A stretch of DNA of 64,000 nucleotides from Rhizobiaceae bacterium (GTDB taxonomy: Bacteria > Pseudomonadota > Alphaproteobacteria > Rhizobiales > Rhizobiaceae). Location: assembly GCA_017640615.1 (NCBI GenBank), contig JAEPQK010000003.1, positions 62,001 through 126,000 of the forward strand, given 5' to 3'. Numbering within the stretch: the stretch's first letter is position 1; the number at the start of each line of letters is the position of its first letter. Positions 1 to 8,810 of the stretch are shown here, piece by piece. A model generated the notes under the pieces. The model was not told the origin of the DNA. It worked only from the letters and a program-made list of their open reading frames with translations, and did no database searches. Position numbers and translations under genes: made by a program.

Positions 1-1014
1 TTGCAGGCGGCCTCTGCGACCTTCACACCCGCCTTCCAGGCGACAATTCCCGACATCCTGGAAGACGAGGCAGAATATACGAAGGCGCTCTCTCTTTCGC
101 GGCTTGCCCATGAGCTTGAGAACCTGATCAGCCCGGCACTCGCCGGCCTGCTGCTGCTGGTGACCAGCTATCACTGGCTGTTCGGCGGCACCGTCGTCGG
201 TTTTCTGGGTTCAGCCTTGCTGGTCTGGCTCGCGCCGCTGCCAACGCGCAAACCAGCCGCAACCAGCCAGAGTTTCACCGAGCGGCTGACGCGCGGGCTG
301 CGCATCTATCTTGCCACGCCGCGCCTGCGCGGGCTGCTCGGCCTTAACATGACCGCCGCTGCGGCCAGCGCCTTCGTCATCGTCAACACGGTGGTCGTGG
401 TCAAAGCCGGTTATGGCGGCTCAGAGACAGACGTCGCGATAGCCTTCGCGGCCTTCGGCATCGGGTCGATGGCGGCCGCGCTTTCGCTGCCCAAACTGCT
501 GGAGACGATCCCTGACCGCCCCGTCATGATCGCCGCCGCTTGGCTGCTGACGCTGGTCACCCTTGCCCATGCGATGTGGCTGCTCGGCATAGGCCGCACC
601 GCGTGGCCGGCCTTCCTCGCAATCTGGGCAATCAGCGGCGCTTTCTATTCAGGCCTTCTCACGCCATCTGGCAGGCTGTTGCGCCGCTCCGCCCATGCCG
701 AGGATCGGCCGGCGGTCTTTGCCGCGCAGTTCGCGCTGTCGCATGCCTGCTGGCTTGTCACCTACCCGCTCGCCGGCTGGGTAGGGGTCGCGTTCGGCCT
801 GCCTGCCGCGATGCTGGTTCTCGGCCTGCTGGCGCTTCTCGGCGTTTGCGCAGCCCTTCTGCTATGGCCTGCCGGCGATCCGCGAGAGGCAACCCACGCA
901 CATCCCGAGCTGCCTGCGGATCACCCGCACCTGGCGAACAACGCCGCCGGCGCCGGACACCGCCACGAACTCATCATCGACGACATTCACCGCGCCTGGC
1001 CCGCAAAGGGCTGA
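1..1014 (+). CDS. MFS transporter, 3' part (5' end outside window)
   Basis: Integral membrane transporter of the major facilitator superfamily, probably of the EntS-like MFS_3 type. The frame is open from base 1, and the first residues already lie in the middle of a transporter, so the true start is upstream of the window. At least eight hydrophobic segments are visible, followed by a soluble C-terminal tail of about 45 residues that is rich in histidine (roughly residues 296-337). Substrate cannot be told. It converges on tolB with a 4-base gap between stop codons, in the place where rhizobial genomes usually have pal. Family confidence is good; specificity is unknown. Confidence 0.75.
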   Translation: MQAASATFTPAFQATIPDILEDEAEYTKALSLSRLAHELENLISPALAGLLLLVTSYHWLFGGTVVGFLGSALLVWLAPLPTRKPAATSQSFTERLTRGLRIYLATPRLRGLLGLNMTAAAASAFVIVNTVVVVKAGYGGSETDVAIAFAAFGIGSMAAALSLPKLLETIPDRPVMIAAAWLLTLVTLAHAMWLLGIGRTAWPAFLAIWAISGAFYSGLLTPSGRLLRRSAHAEDRPAVFAAQFALSHACWLVTYPLAGWVGVAFGLPAAMLVLGLLALLGVCAALLLWPAGDPREATHAHPELPADHPHLANNAAGAGHRHELIIDDIHRAWPAKG

Positions 1015-1018
1015 GCGG

Positions 1019-2335
1019 CTATTCGAGCAGCGGCGACCATGCGGGGTCGGACGCGAAGCTCGGCGTATCGATTGTCTGCTTGTTGCGTCCGGTCAGGTCG
1101 ATCGTATGCAGGCGCGGCCCGCCGGCACCCGCATTTTCCGAGAAGAACATGATCACACGGCCGTTCGGCGCCCAGGTCGGCCCCTCCTGCAAGAAGCCGC
1201 TGGACAGGATGCGCTCGCCGGAACCGTCCGGCCGCATTACCCCGATCTGAAACTCGCCGCCGGTCTGCTTCGTGAAGGCGATCAGGTCGCCGCGCGGCGA
1301 CCATACCGGCGTCGAATAGGTGCCGTCGCCAAACGAAATGCGCTGCTGGTTGCTGCCGTCAGCACCCATTGCATAAAGCTGCGCCCGCCCGCCACGGTCG
1401 GAGGTGAACACCACCCGCGACCCGTCCGGCGAATATGAAGGCGATGTGTCGATCGAATTGGTGTTCGTCAGCCGCGTCGTGTTGCGGCTTCTGAGATCGA
1501 GCGTGAAGATGTTGGAATTACCGTCATCGCGCAGCAGGCTCATGATCACCTTCTGGCCGTCGGGCGAGAAACGCGGCGCGAACGTCATGTTCGGAAAATT
1601 CGCCACCAGCTCGCGCTGCCCCGTCTCGAGCTGCAGCAGATAGACCTGCGGCTGCCCGTTCTCGTAGGACATGTAGGTGATTTCCTGACGGTTGGGCGAA
1701 AAGCGCGGCGTCAGCACGATCGACCGGCCATCCGTGAGTTGACGCTGATTGGCGCCGTCCTGATCCATGATTGCCAGACGCTTCACGCGCTCATTCTTGG
1801 GCCCGCTCTCGTCGACATAGACGATCCGCGTGTCGAAATAGCCCTTCTCGCCGGTCAGACGCTCGTAGATGGAATCGGCGATGATGTGCGCCACGCGCCG
1901 CCATTTGGCGCGGTCGGTGAAGAACTGCTCGCCGACAAGCTGCTGCCCGGCAAAGGTGTCCCAGAGCCGGTAGATTACCTTGAGGCGGCCATCTGCTTCT
2001 TGTGTCACCCTTCCGATGACGAGCGCCTGCGCGTTAATCACCGTCCAGTCGGAAAACCGGGGCGCGGCGTCGGGGTTCGATGTCTTTTCGATGAACGCTG
2101 CCTTGTCGATCGGCGAGAAGAGGCCGGATCGCCTGAGATCGGCTGTCACCACCGCGGCGATTTCCGCGCCCGCGCTATCGGCGGAAAGGAAATCCGCGAT
2201 TGCTATAGGCAGCGGCTCCACCACGCCTTTGTTGACGTCGATTTCCAGCACCGCTTGTGCCGGCATCATGCAGGCCGCACCTGCCGCGGTCACTGTCATG
2301 AAGATCACAGCCAGCTTGCGCAGAAAACGTCTCAT
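1019..2335 (-). CDS. tolB: Tol-Pal system beta-propeller protein TolB
   Basis: Periplasmic TolB, which links the inner-membrane TolQRA motor to Pal and the outer membrane during cell constriction. The 438-residue product has an N-terminal Sec signal peptide (MRRFLRK... to about residue 28), a TolB N-terminal domain, and repeated PD40/WD-like blades with SPDG/SPNG motifs up to the C-terminal SPLLE. The frame is open further upstream, but the ATG at 2335 is chosen because it begins the signal peptide and follows a GAAAGG ribosome site; an upstream start would run into tolA. It is the last gene of the tol run, 37 bases after tolA. pal does not follow. Confidence 0.95.
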   Translation of the reverse strand: MRRFLRKLAVIFMTVTAAGAACMMPAQAVLEIDVNKGVVEPLPIAIADFLSADSAGAEIAAVVTADLRRSGLFSPIDKAAFIEKTSNPDAAPRFSDWTVINAQALVIGRVTQEADGRLKVIYRLWDTFAGQQLVGEQFFTDRAKWRRVAHIIADSIYERLTGEKGYFDTRIVYVDESGPKNERVKRLAIMDQDGANQRQLTDGRSIVLTPRFSPNRQEITYMSYENGQPQVYLLQLETGQRELVANFPNMTFAPRFSPDGQKVIMSLLRDDGNSNIFTLDLRSRNTTRLTNTNSIDTSPSYSPDGSRVVFTSDRGGRAQLYAMGADGSNQQRISFGDGTYSTPVWSPRGDLIAFTKQTGGEFQIGVMRPDGSGERILSSGFLQEGPTWAPNGRVIMFFSENAGAGGPRLHTIDLTGRNKQTIDTPSFASDPAWSPLLE

Positions 2336-2372
2336 TCGCAAAACACCTTTCAATTGACCGCAGACACGATCC

Positions 2373-3425
2373 CTAGAACATATCGCTGGGATCGAAATGG
2401 ACGATAACGTCCGCCCACGCTTCATATTTTTCACCTGGCAGATCGTATGGCGCGCACTGCAGGATGGCGCGCCGCGCCGATTCCGCCGCCGCGCGCTCCA
2501 CGCTGCCGCCATTGCCGCCCGCCACGATCTCCGGGTTGCCTTCCAGCGCGCCGCCGCGATCGAGTTTGAACTGTACGGAGACTTTCAAATTTTCCGCTTC
2601 GAGTGCGCCGGCCGGCACGTTCCAGCACTGCTGAATTTGCCCGCGCAGCGCATCCATCTCACTCTGCGTGAGCTTCTGACCGGTCGTCGTGCGTTCGCCG
2701 CCAAGAGCCGCCTGCTCGGTTGAACGCAATGCGCCACCGCCCTGCGTCTTCTCCTGGTTGAGAAGCGCGGCGATCTGGTCGGCGTCGAATGTGCGTTCAT
2801 GGTTCTGAGCGCGCGTCGCCTGCTGCTCCGCCGGCTTCTCGGCATCGCGCCGCTGTGGTGCTTTTGCCGTCTGCGCCTGCGGCGGCTGCGGCCGCGATTG
2901 CGGCGATGGCGCCTGTTCAGGCAGCTTCACGGCTTCCGCGTCGGGGCTTTCCGAAACAGCGGTCTCTGTGGCGGGCTCAGGCGTTACTTCCTGCCGGGGC
3001 TGCGGCTCCGGCGTCACTTCGGTGGCCGGCACCGGTGCGGGATCGCTCTTCGGCGTCTCCACCGCCTGTTCGGCGGGCTTTGCCGGCTTTGGCAGCGGTT
3101 CGGGCTCCGGCAGCGCGGCGGTCTTCACTTCACGCTTGCTCGCTTCCGCCTCGGAAGCCGACTGCAGATCTGTTTCGTTGTTACCGACGTTCTTGGCCAG
3201 CGGCACCGGCTCCGGCCGTATGGTCGGCGTAGGCGCAGCCTGCTCGGCTGCTGGCGCTTTACGCTCGCCCTGCTGTATCTGGGTGACCGTCTCGATGGGC
3301 ACGATATCGACGGGAAACGCCTCTACATCGGCTACTTCCAGCGCCTGCGGCGCAGAAATCGCCACGAGACCGAAGCCCAGCAGCGCGCCGTGTATGACCG
3401 TCGAGACTGTCAGCCCGGTCTTCAT
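2373..3425 (-). CDS. tolA: TolA-like cell envelope protein
   Basis: Inner-membrane anchored Tol-Pal protein that spans the periplasm and contacts TolB/Pal. The 350-residue product has one N-terminal transmembrane helix (about residues 6-26), a long low-complexity middle rich in Pro, Glu, Ala and Lys (about 55-215), and a compact C-terminal domain with a conserved [10 protein letters not shown] stretch near residue 265, typical of TolA domain III/TonB-like C-termini in Alphaproteobacteria. It lies 12 bases after tolR and 37 bases before tolB in one operon. The middle is hard to align, so the TolA name rests on the termini and on the gene order. Confidence 0.9.
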   Translation of the reverse strand: MKTGLTVSTVIHGALLGFGLVAISAPQALEVADVEAFPVDIVPIETVTQIQQGERKAPAAEQAAPTPTIRPEPVPLAKNVGNNETDLQSASEAEASKREVKTAALPEPEPLPKPAKPAEQAVETPKSDPAPVPATEVTPEPQPRQEVTPEPATETAVSESPDAEAVKLPEQAPSPQSRPQPPQAQTAKAPQRRDAEKPAEQQATRAQNHERTFDADQIAALLNQEKTQGGGALRSTEQAALGGERTTTGQKLTQSEMDALRGQIQQCWNVPAGALEAENLKVSVQFKLDRGGALEGNPEIVAGGNGGSVERAAAESARRAILQCAPYDLPGEKYEAWADVIVHFDPSDMF

Positions 3426-3437
3426 CGCAGCGAGGGC

Positions 3438-3887
3438 CTACTGATCCTGTTCCTGGAGCGTGACCAAGCCAAGATTGCGGTAGCCGGCCGACGAGATTCG
3501 CGCCATCACCCGCATCACCGTGCCGTAATCGGCCGAGCGGTCACCGCGCACATAGATGCGCTCGTCATAGCCTGTCTGGGCAATCGCCTGCAGCTTCGGA
3601 ACCACTTCGTCGATCGGTATCTCGGTTTCCTGAAGAAAGATCTGGCCGTCCTGATTGACCGACACGGTGATCGGCTGCGTTTCAGAGTTCAGCGCCTTCG
3701 CCTGCGTCTCCGGCAGGTCGATCGGCACACCGACAGTCAGAAGCGGCGCCGCCACCATGAAGATGATCAGAAGCACCAGCATGACGTCCACAAACGGCGT
3801 CACGTTGATTTCCGACATCAAAGCTGTGCGGCGTCCCCGGCGGCGGTGGCCGCCGCGACCTGCTGGCTGTGAGACAGACATTGCCAT
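3438..3887 (-). CDS. tolR: Tol-Pal system protein TolR
   Basis: ExbD/TolR-family stator subunit of the proton-driven TolQR motor. The 149-residue product has a basic N-terminus, the family signature MSEINVTPFVDVMLVLLIIF around residues 24-43 containing the membrane Asp needed for proton use, one transmembrane helix and a periplasmic domain ending NLGLVTLQEQDQ. It starts 22 bases after tolQ stops and is followed 12 bases later by tolA. An alternative Met two codons in would change little. Confidence 0.95.
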   Translation of the reverse strand: MAMSVSQPAGRGGHRRRGRRTALMSEINVTPFVDVMLVLLIIFMVAAPLLTVGVPIDLPETQAKALNSETQPITVSVNQDGQIFLQETEIPIDEVVPKLQAIAQTGYDERIYVRGDRSADYGTVMRVMARISSAGYRNLGLVTLQEQDQ

Positions 3888-3909
3888 CTAGATGTGCTCC
3901 TGGTGACCG

Positions 3910-4623
3910 CTACGCTGCCTTGTGCAGCACCTTTTCATCGATTTGGCGCGACAGTATGGCGGAGAACTCATCGGCAAAGCCCTCCATGCGGTTGCCGAGC
4001 TTCCCGGCATCCGAGGAGAGCTTGTTGTATGCAATCACCGCCGGAATGGCCGCCAGGAGACCCATCGCGGTCGCCAGCAGCGCCTCCGCGATACCTGGCG
4101 CGACCACGGCAAGATTGGTCGATTTCGAACCAGCAATCGCCTGGAACGAGGTCATGATGCCGACCACCGTTCCGAACAGGCCAATGAACGGCGCAGACGA
4201 TCCGATCGACGCCAGAAAGCCGAGCCGGCCCTCCAGCCTTTCCATCTCGCGCGCCAGCGCCAGATCCATCGCCTTGTCGATGCGCGTCTGCAGCTGGATT
4301 GGCGAGCGGGCGCCTTTCTCGAAGCTCTTCTTCCACTCGCGCATGGCGGACACGAAGATCGCGCCCATGCCGCTCGTCTTGCGGTCGGCCAGCGTGCGGT
4401 AAAGTTCCTCGAGCGACTGCCCCGACCAGAAGGTTTCCTCGAAGCGGTCGAGTGCGCGCCGGGCGCGGCCATAGGCAAGCACCTTGTCGATGATAATCGC
4501 CCAGGTCCAGATCGAGGCTGCGAGCAGGCCGATCATGACCAGCTTCACCACCCAGCCCGCCTGCCAGAACAGGGCCCAGAGTGAGAGTTCGCCGCCGGGG
4601 GCGGCAAGTGTCAGTGTTTCCAT
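3910..4623 (-). CDS. tolQ: Tol-Pal system protein TolQ
   Basis: MotA/TolQ/ExbB-family proton channel subunit that powers TolA. The 237-residue product shows three membrane segments (about residues 20-40, 140-162 and 172-195) and the conserved block with GLFGTVVGIMTSF and APGIAEALLATAMGL. It opens the tolQRAB group. The 234 bases upstream, up to ybgC, contain no gene; they hold a hairpin and a near-match to a CtrA box (TTAA-N7-TTAG at 4820-4834), so a second promoter for tolQRAB there is possible but not shown. Confidence 0.95.
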   Translation of the reverse strand: METLTLAAPGGELSLWALFWQAGWVVKLVMIGLLAASIWTWAIIIDKVLAYGRARRALDRFEETFWSGQSLEELYRTLADRKTSGMGAIFVSAMREWKKSFEKGARSPIQLQTRIDKAMDLALAREMERLEGRLGFLASIGSSAPFIGLFGTVVGIMTSFQAIAGSKSTNLAVVAPGIAEALLATAMGLLAAIPAVIAYNKLSSDAGKLGNRMEGFADEFSAILSRQIDEKVLHKAA

Positions 4624-4857
4624 CGTGAATTCGGTCCCTAGGAATCCGGGCGTTCACTGGCCCGGTTCATGCGCATCGTCCCGTCGGTCCCTGCCCCAAC
4701 AAGGGTTCGGATCGGTTCGCCCTCGACGCGCCCGAGCGGCGTTCTCCGGCGTAATCTTGGTGAAAGGAAGGCGCGCCGTCAGGCGCGGTTTTCACCACGA
4801 TCTTCATGACTTGTTATGGTTAAGGATCGGTTAGAAACGCGACGTGTAACGCCAGGT

Positions 4858-5346
4858 TCAGGCTTGGGGCATGAATGCCGGTATCCATTCCTTGGGGAAG
4901 CGCCGCGGCCGGCCATTGCCGCCAATGATCGCCGCTTCCACCTTGGCCGTGACCAGCACCTCGTCGCCACGCCTGATCTTCTGCGCCATGGTGATGCGCG
5001 CGCCTGATACATCTTCCGTCACTGTATCGACCGTCAGGATATCGTCGATCCGCGCTGGCTGGCGAAAATCGATCTCCATGCGCTTGACCACCCAGGCAAG
5101 CGTCTCGCCATGCTTGCCGTCGGCGAGTTCGGTGTGGTGAACGCCGGCCAGCCGCAAAAAATCGGACCGCCCGCGCTCGAAGAACTCCAGATAACGCGCA
5201 TGGTAGACCACACCGGTGAAATCCGTGTCGGCGAAATAAACCCGCGCCACCAGCCGGTGGCCGGAGGCGGTGAGTTCGCCTGCAATGGGTTCGGTCGGAT
5301 TGAGGTCTGTGTTCTGGCTGTCCATGATTTCTGGGTGCCACGGCAC
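4858..5346 (-). CDS. ybgC: Tol-associated acyl-CoA thioesterase YbgC
   Basis: Hotdog-fold thioesterase of the 4-hydroxybenzoyl-CoA thioesterase/YbgC family that travels with tol genes. The 162-residue product contains the family motif YFADTDFTGVVYHARYLEFFERGR, in which the Asp before the FTGVVYH stretch is the usual catalytic residue. The start at 5346 gives MPWHPEI; an internal Met (MDSQN, 5325) is equally possible. It lies 33 bases after ruvB and 234 bases before tolQ, joining the ruv and tol groups. Activity on short acyl-CoA or acyl carrier protein is inferred from the family. Confidence 0.9.
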   Translation of the reverse strand: MPWHPEIMDSQNTDLNPTEPIAGELTASGHRLVARVYFADTDFTGVVYHARYLEFFERGRSDFLRLAGVHHTELADGKHGETLAWVVKRMEIDFRQPARIDDILTVDTVTEDVSGARITMAQKIRRGDEVLVTAKVEAAIIGGNGRPRRFPKEWIPAFMPQA

Positions 5347-5379
5347 GGTAGCTGACGCAAGCGGCGAACCGACCGCTTC

Positions 5380-6417
5380 CTACTCGTCCTCGAACAGTCC
5401 GATCTGGCGCTGCGCGATATCTTTCGGCGCTTCCAGTCCCAGATGTCGCCACGCATTGGCCGCCAGAACGCGCCCGCGCGGCGTGCGCTGCAGAAAACCC
5501 TGCTGAATCAGGTAGGGCTCGATGATGTCCTCGATCGCATCCCGTGGCTCCGACAGGCTCGCGGCAATCGTCTCGATCCCCACCGGCCCACCGCCGAAAT
5601 TGCGGGCAATGATGCCGAGATAGCGTCTGTCAAGATTGTCGAGCCCGAGCGCGTCTACTTCGAGCCTCGAAAGCGCCTCATCTGCGACCGTGCGGTTCAC
5701 GACCTCGGCGCCCGCCACATTGGCGAAATCGCGCACCCGCCTCAGAAGCCGCCCCGCGATACGCGGCGTGCCCCGCGCCCGCATGGCGATCTCGCGCGCC
5801 CCGTCGTCGCTCATATTGAGCGAGAGTATCCGCGCCCCGCGCCGCACGATCGTCTCCAGTTCGTCTGCCGAATAGAAATCGAGCCTGACCGGAATGCCGA
5901 AACGGTCCCGAAGGGGATTGGTGATCAGCCCGAGCCGCGTTGTCGCCGCCACCAGCGTAAAGCGCGCGAGGTCGATCTTCACCGAGCGAGCCGCCGGCCC
6001 TTCGCCGATAATCAGGTCGAGCTGAAAATCCTCCATCGCCGGGTAGAGGATTTCCTCCACTGCCGGCGACAGCCGGTGAATTTCATCGATGAAGAGTACG
6101 TCGCGGTCTTCAAGATTGGTGAGAAGTGCGGCGAGATCGCCCGCCTTGGCGATCACCGGGCCGGAGGTCGAACGGAAGTTCACGCCAAGCTCGCGCGCCA
6201 TGATCTGCGCCAGCGTCGTCTTGCCGAGACCGGGCGGCCCGACGAAAAGCACGTGATCAAGCGCCTCGCCGCGCCCGCGCGCCGCTTCCACGAACACTTT
6301 CAGGTTAGCCCGCGCCGCTGCCTGCCCGATGAACTCATCCAGCGTTTGCGGCCGCAGCGAAACCTCGGCATCTTCGCCGCGTTCCTCCGCGGTTATAAGG
6401 CGCGGATTGTTGTTCAT
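5380..6417 (-). CDS. ruvB: Holliday junction branch migration helicase RuvB
   Basis: AAA+ motor that with RuvA drives Holliday junction branch migration. The 345-residue product has an N-terminal linker, Walker [13 protein letters not shown], Walker [10 protein letters not shown], a sensor region, and a C-terminal winged helix around [10 protein letters not shown]. Although the frame extends 59 codons upstream, the start at 6417 (MNNNPRLI) matches the family N-terminus and overlaps the preceding membrane-protein gene by ATGA, so translation is probably coupled. Confidence 0.97.
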   Translation of the reverse strand: MNNNPRLITAEERGEDAEVSLRPQTLDEFIGQAAARANLKVFVEAARGRGEALDHVLFVGPPGLGKTTLAQIMARELGVNFRSTSGPVIAKAGDLAALLTNLEDRDVLFIDEIHRLSPAVEEILYPAMEDFQLDLIIGEGPAARSVKIDLARFTLVAATTRLGLITNPLRDRFGIPVRLDFYSADELETIVRRGARILSLNMSDDGAREIAMRARGTPRIAGRLLRRVRDFANVAGAEVVNRTVADEALSRLEVDALGLDNLDRRYLGIIARNFGGGPVGIETIAASLSEPRDAIEDIIEPYLIQQGFLQRTPRGRVLAANAWRHLGLEAPKDIAQRQIGLFEDE

Positions 6418-6875
6418 GCCTGCCTCCGGGTCCGCATATTCCGGGCCATTCGGACTATCTTCCAGCAAATCAGACTTCCGACCAGAGACCCCACCGCTAC
6501 TCCGAGAATCACGGACTCGAACTCCGTGATGTTGTATTGCAGCACAATTCCCCACAAAATCCCGAACAGAAGCCCCGATCCCGCCACGGCCCATACATCA
6601 GCCCGACCGCGCATTACCTCCAGCCAACCGGTCGTCAGCCCTGTGGCCAGCGCCGGCACTGCGCCTGCCGGTATAAGCGCCCAGAAGCCCAGTGCCGTAA
6701 CGACCAACCCTGACTGGATCGCCCTTGCGATACTCATATCCGGCAGGCTGAAATACCAGATGATCGCTATGGCGAAAGGGCCGGCGATCAATGGGCCGGC
6801 GATCAGGAAGAACAGAGTGATCAGCACGATTTTCGCGGCAGGCGTGGGTGGCGCGGCTTTGCGTGCCGCCATCAT
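6414..6875 (-). CDS. Small four-helix membrane protein between ruvA and ruvB
   Basis: Unrecognised 153-residue inner-membrane protein. It begins [10 protein letters not shown] and has four clear hydrophobic segments (about residues 17-41, 56-82, 94-112 and 118-138), ending in a basic tail ([13 protein letters not shown]). No catalytic motif is visible. Its start overlaps the ruvA stop (ATGA at 6874-6877) and its stop overlaps the ruvB start (ATGA at 6414-6417), so it is translated between two subunits of the same DNA motor. The longer frame open to 7766 is the shadow of ruvA and vapC. Function unknown; the position suggests only co-expression. Confidence 0.8.
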   Translation of the reverse strand: MMAARKAAPPTPAAKIVLITLFFLIAGPLIAGPFAIAIIWYFSLPDMSIARAIQSGLVVTALGFWALIPAGAVPALATGLTTGWLEVMRGRADVWAVAGSGLLFGILWGIVLQYNITEFESVILGVAVGSLVGSLICWKIVRMARNMRTRRQA

Positions 6876-7495
6876 CACCGCGCCAACTCCTTCAATCCGA
6901 GCCGGATCAGTTTGGCCGAATCCGCATCTTCCCCAGCCGCTTTCATGGCGGCCGCGATAGCGTTCGCGGCAATGTCGCGCGAATAGCCGAGATTGGCGAG
7001 CGCCGACACTGCATCGGCCACTGGCGCGGGAGCGGCTCCCTCGCCCAACTCCTGCTTCATCCCGATCGTGTCCGTCGCCTCGCCAGCGAACGCAGGCGCC
7101 TTGCTCTTTAGCTCCGTCACGATACGCTCCGCCACCTTGCGGCCGACGCCGGGCGCCCGCGCCACCATGGCGAAATCGCGCAGCGCGATCGCGTTGGCGA
7201 GTTCGGGCGGCGAGAGCGTGGAAAGCACAGCCAGCGCGACCTTCGCCCCGACGCCTTGCACATTGTTCTGCAGCAGGCGAAACCACTCGCGCTCCAGCGC
7301 CGATCCGAAGCCGTAGAGACGGATCATGTCCTCGCGTACATAGGTCTCGATGAACAGCGTGGTTGCCTCGCCGGGCGAAGGCAGCGCGGCAAGCGTGCGC
7401 ACAGGGCAATAAGCGACGTAGCCGACCCCCTGCACGTCGATCACACAGTGATCCTCGCCGATCTCGTCGACGATCCCCCTCAGCTTGCCGATCAT
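6875..7495 (-). CDS. ruvA: Holliday junction binding protein RuvA
   Basis: Tetrameric junction-binding partner of RuvB. The 206-residue product has the N-terminal OB-fold ([20 protein letters not shown]), two helix-hairpin-helix motifs (the first around [14 protein letters not shown], the second around [13 protein letters not shown]) and a C-terminal RuvB-binding helix bundle beginning near [11 protein letters not shown]. Its ATG is shared with the stop of the vapC toxin gene (ATGA at 7492-7495) and its stop overlaps the following membrane-protein start. Confidence 0.97.
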   Translation of the reverse strand: MIGKLRGIVDEIGEDHCVIDVQGVGYVAYCPVRTLAALPSPGEATTLFIETYVREDMIRLYGFGSALEREWFRLLQNNVQGVGAKVALAVLSTLSPPELANAIALRDFAMVARAPGVGRKVAERIVTELKSKAPAFAGEATDTIGMKQELGEGAAPAPVADAVSALANLGYSRDIAANAIAAAMKAAGEDADSAKLIRLGLKELAR

Positions 7496-7905
7496 GGGTG
7501 CGTATCCGGTGAGATAATTTCGAGGTCGGGGAAATAGCTGCGGTAGCGCTTCGGATCGCGAGTGAGAACCGCGTGTCGTTCCACTTCCCCATGCGCGCCG
7601 ACGAGAAAGTCAGGTAACGTCCTCTCGCGCTGCCCTCCGGCATGTCGATACGCACGATGCGCCTGACCGGCCCGAAATGCGACGTCGAATGAAATAGGTA
7701 ACTTGGCCAGCATAAGGCCTTCCAACGAACGATCGAGCTCGGCTTGCGCACCGAAACTAGCGCCAACTTCCGCCCAGATAACCGGATTGACCGCCAGCTG
7801 CCGGGTCGCGCCCAGTTCGGCGAGCCTCTCGGCGGACCACCCCCATGCTACGCCGCCAAACATGACGTCGAAAAAGATGTTCGAATCAACCAGGACCGAG
7901 GTCAT
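7492..7905 (-). CDS. PIN-domain ribonuclease toxin, VapC family
   Basis: Probable RNase toxin of a type II toxin-antitoxin pair. The product (about 137 residues from [14 protein letters not shown]) shows the PIN acidic set: Asp7 in VDSN, Glu in VIWAEVGAS, Asp in LPDFLVGAH and Asp in LTRDPKRY. The start at 7905 is preferred over 7929 because it begins the first PIN strand; it overlaps the antitoxin end by 20 bases, as in many vapBC operons. The stop overlaps the ruvA start by 4 bases, placing the toxin inside the ruv operon. Cellular RNA target unknown. Confidence 0.85.
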   Translation of the reverse strand: MTSVLVDSNIFFDVMFGGVAWGWSAERLAELGATRQLAVNPVIWAEVGASFGAQAELDRSLEGLMLAKLPISFDVAFRAGQAHRAYRHAGGQRERTLPDFLVGAHGEVERHAVLTRDPKRYRSYFPDLEIISPDTHP

Positions 7906-8161
7906 CGCGCGGCCCACGTAGCCAGTCATAATACTCGTCGGGCGTCATCCCCTTGGCGTCCACAGAGCCACGCACGCGCTCAGCCCAACCGCGGATGGAC
8001 TTGGAGCGCTTACGCGCTTCATCCCCGGTGCCACCCTTCCGCAGCAACTCGACCTTTCCGTTGGCGCGCGGCACAAATTCCACTTCCGAGCCCGGCTTGA
8101 TACCGAGCCGGTCGCGAATGTCTTTCGGAATTGTCACCTGGCCTTTGGTGGTCACACGCAT
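7886..8161 (-). CDS. AbrB/MazE-type antitoxin partner of the PIN toxin
   Basis: Antitoxin of 91 residues. The N-terminal swapped-hairpin DNA-binding domain is clear (MRVTTKGQVTIPKDIRDRLG, then VEFVPRANGKVELLRKG); the C-terminal part with [13 protein letters not shown] would wrap the toxin. The ATG at 8161 follows a GAAAGG site that sits inside an inverted repeat, the likely autoregulatory operator. It is 56 bases downstream of ruvC and overlaps the toxin gene by 20 bases. Confidence 0.87.
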   Translation of the reverse strand: MRVTTKGQVTIPKDIRDRLGIKPGSEVEFVPRANGKVELLRKGGTGDEARKRSKSIRGWAERVRGSVDAKGMTPDEYYDWLRGPRDDLGPG

Positions 8162-8185
8162 GGTATTACCTTTCAAAGTAATACC
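8162..8185 (-). promoter_or_regulatory. Inverted repeat (probable antitoxin operator) over the vapB ribosome site
   Basis: Perfect 8-base arms GGTATTAC (8162-8169) and GTAATACC (8178-8185) with an 8-base centre, ending one base before the antitoxin ATG. The GAAAGG ribosome site lies in the centre. AbrB-type antitoxins commonly bind such repeats to repress their own operon; here binding could also affect downstream ruvA. The repeat is seen; binding is inferred. Confidence 0.6.
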
Positions 8186-8217
8186 TAGTTCCTCAACCGG
8201 AACAAGTCAAGAACAAA

Positions 8218-8727
8218 CTAGCCAGCCATGGCCAGCCGGCTCACCGCACTTTGCCGATGATGCGTATGGCAAATCGCGATCGCCAGCGCGTCGGCGGCGT
8301 GTTCGCTGTCGATCAGTGCCTTGGGCAGCAGCACGCGCACCATCATATGAATTTGCTTCTTATCGCCGTGGCCAACGCCAATCACTGTCTTCTTCACGGC
8401 GTTTGGAGCGTATTCAGCTACAGCCAGCCCCGAGCGCGCGGGCACAAGCATGGCGATACCTCTTGCCTGGCCGAGCTTCAATGTTGCAGCGGCATCCTTG
8501 TTCACGAAGGTCGTTTCGACCGCTGCTTCCACAGGCGCATATTCGCCAATTACGGCCTCCAGCCCATCATGAAGCTGGCAGAGCCGCGTTGCCAGATCCG
8601 CCTTTGCGTCCGATTTCAGCGTGCCAGCGGCAACGAAACGCAGTGCGCTGCCGGCAGCCTCCACAACACCCCATCCAGTCGCCCGGAGGCCAGGATCGAT
8701 GCCGAGAATGCGAATCGTATCGTTCAT
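8218..8727 (-). CDS. ruvC: Holliday junction resolvase RuvC
   Basis: Endonuclease that cuts Holliday junctions symmetrically with RuvAB. The 169-residue product starts [20 protein letters not shown] with catalytic Asp11, has the internal [20 protein letters not shown] block that carries the second acidic residue, and ends with [13 protein letters not shown], where His and Asp complete the metal site as in the Thermus enzyme. The start at 8727 fits the family; the longer frame to 8799 adds an unrelated leader. First gene of the leftward ruv-vap-tol run. Confidence 0.96.
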   Translation of the reverse strand: MNDTIRILGIDPGLRATGWGVVEAAGSALRFVAAGTLKSDAKADLATRLCQLHDGLEAVIGEYAPVEAAVETTFVNKDAAATLKLGQARGIAMLVPARSGLAVAEYAPNAVKKTVIGVGHGDKKQIHMMVRVLLPKALIDSEHAADALAIAICHTHHRQSAVSRLAMAG

Positions 8728-8810
8728 GAATGCCGACCGTAGATCATCGCATGGCAAATGCCATCGAATTGTGAACAAAACAGAAACGAGCGCACACATT
8801 TTTTGCCGCC

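Noticed and set aside
2373..3425. Rightward 357-codon Arg/Leu-rich frame over tolA (2799-3872)
   Set aside because: It is the antisense of the Pro/Glu/Ala-rich TolA middle, a common artefact in GC-rich DNA.
4772..4792. Rightward terminator (CGCGCC/GGCGCG then GTTTT) between tolQ and ybgC
   Set aside because: No rightward gene precedes it, and on the leftward strand there is no T-run; probably only a hairpin in the tolQ leader.
6876..7766. N-terminal part of a 450-codon frame upstream of the small membrane protein
   Set aside because: It lies wholly over ruvA and vapC in another frame and has no conserved character; the membrane protein starts at 6875.
8218..8727. RuvC lacking an active-site Asp
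   Set aside because: His in the EHAADALA motif replaces one Asp of E. coli RuvC, but the Thermus enzyme and many alphaproteobacterial ones have the same His, so it is normal.
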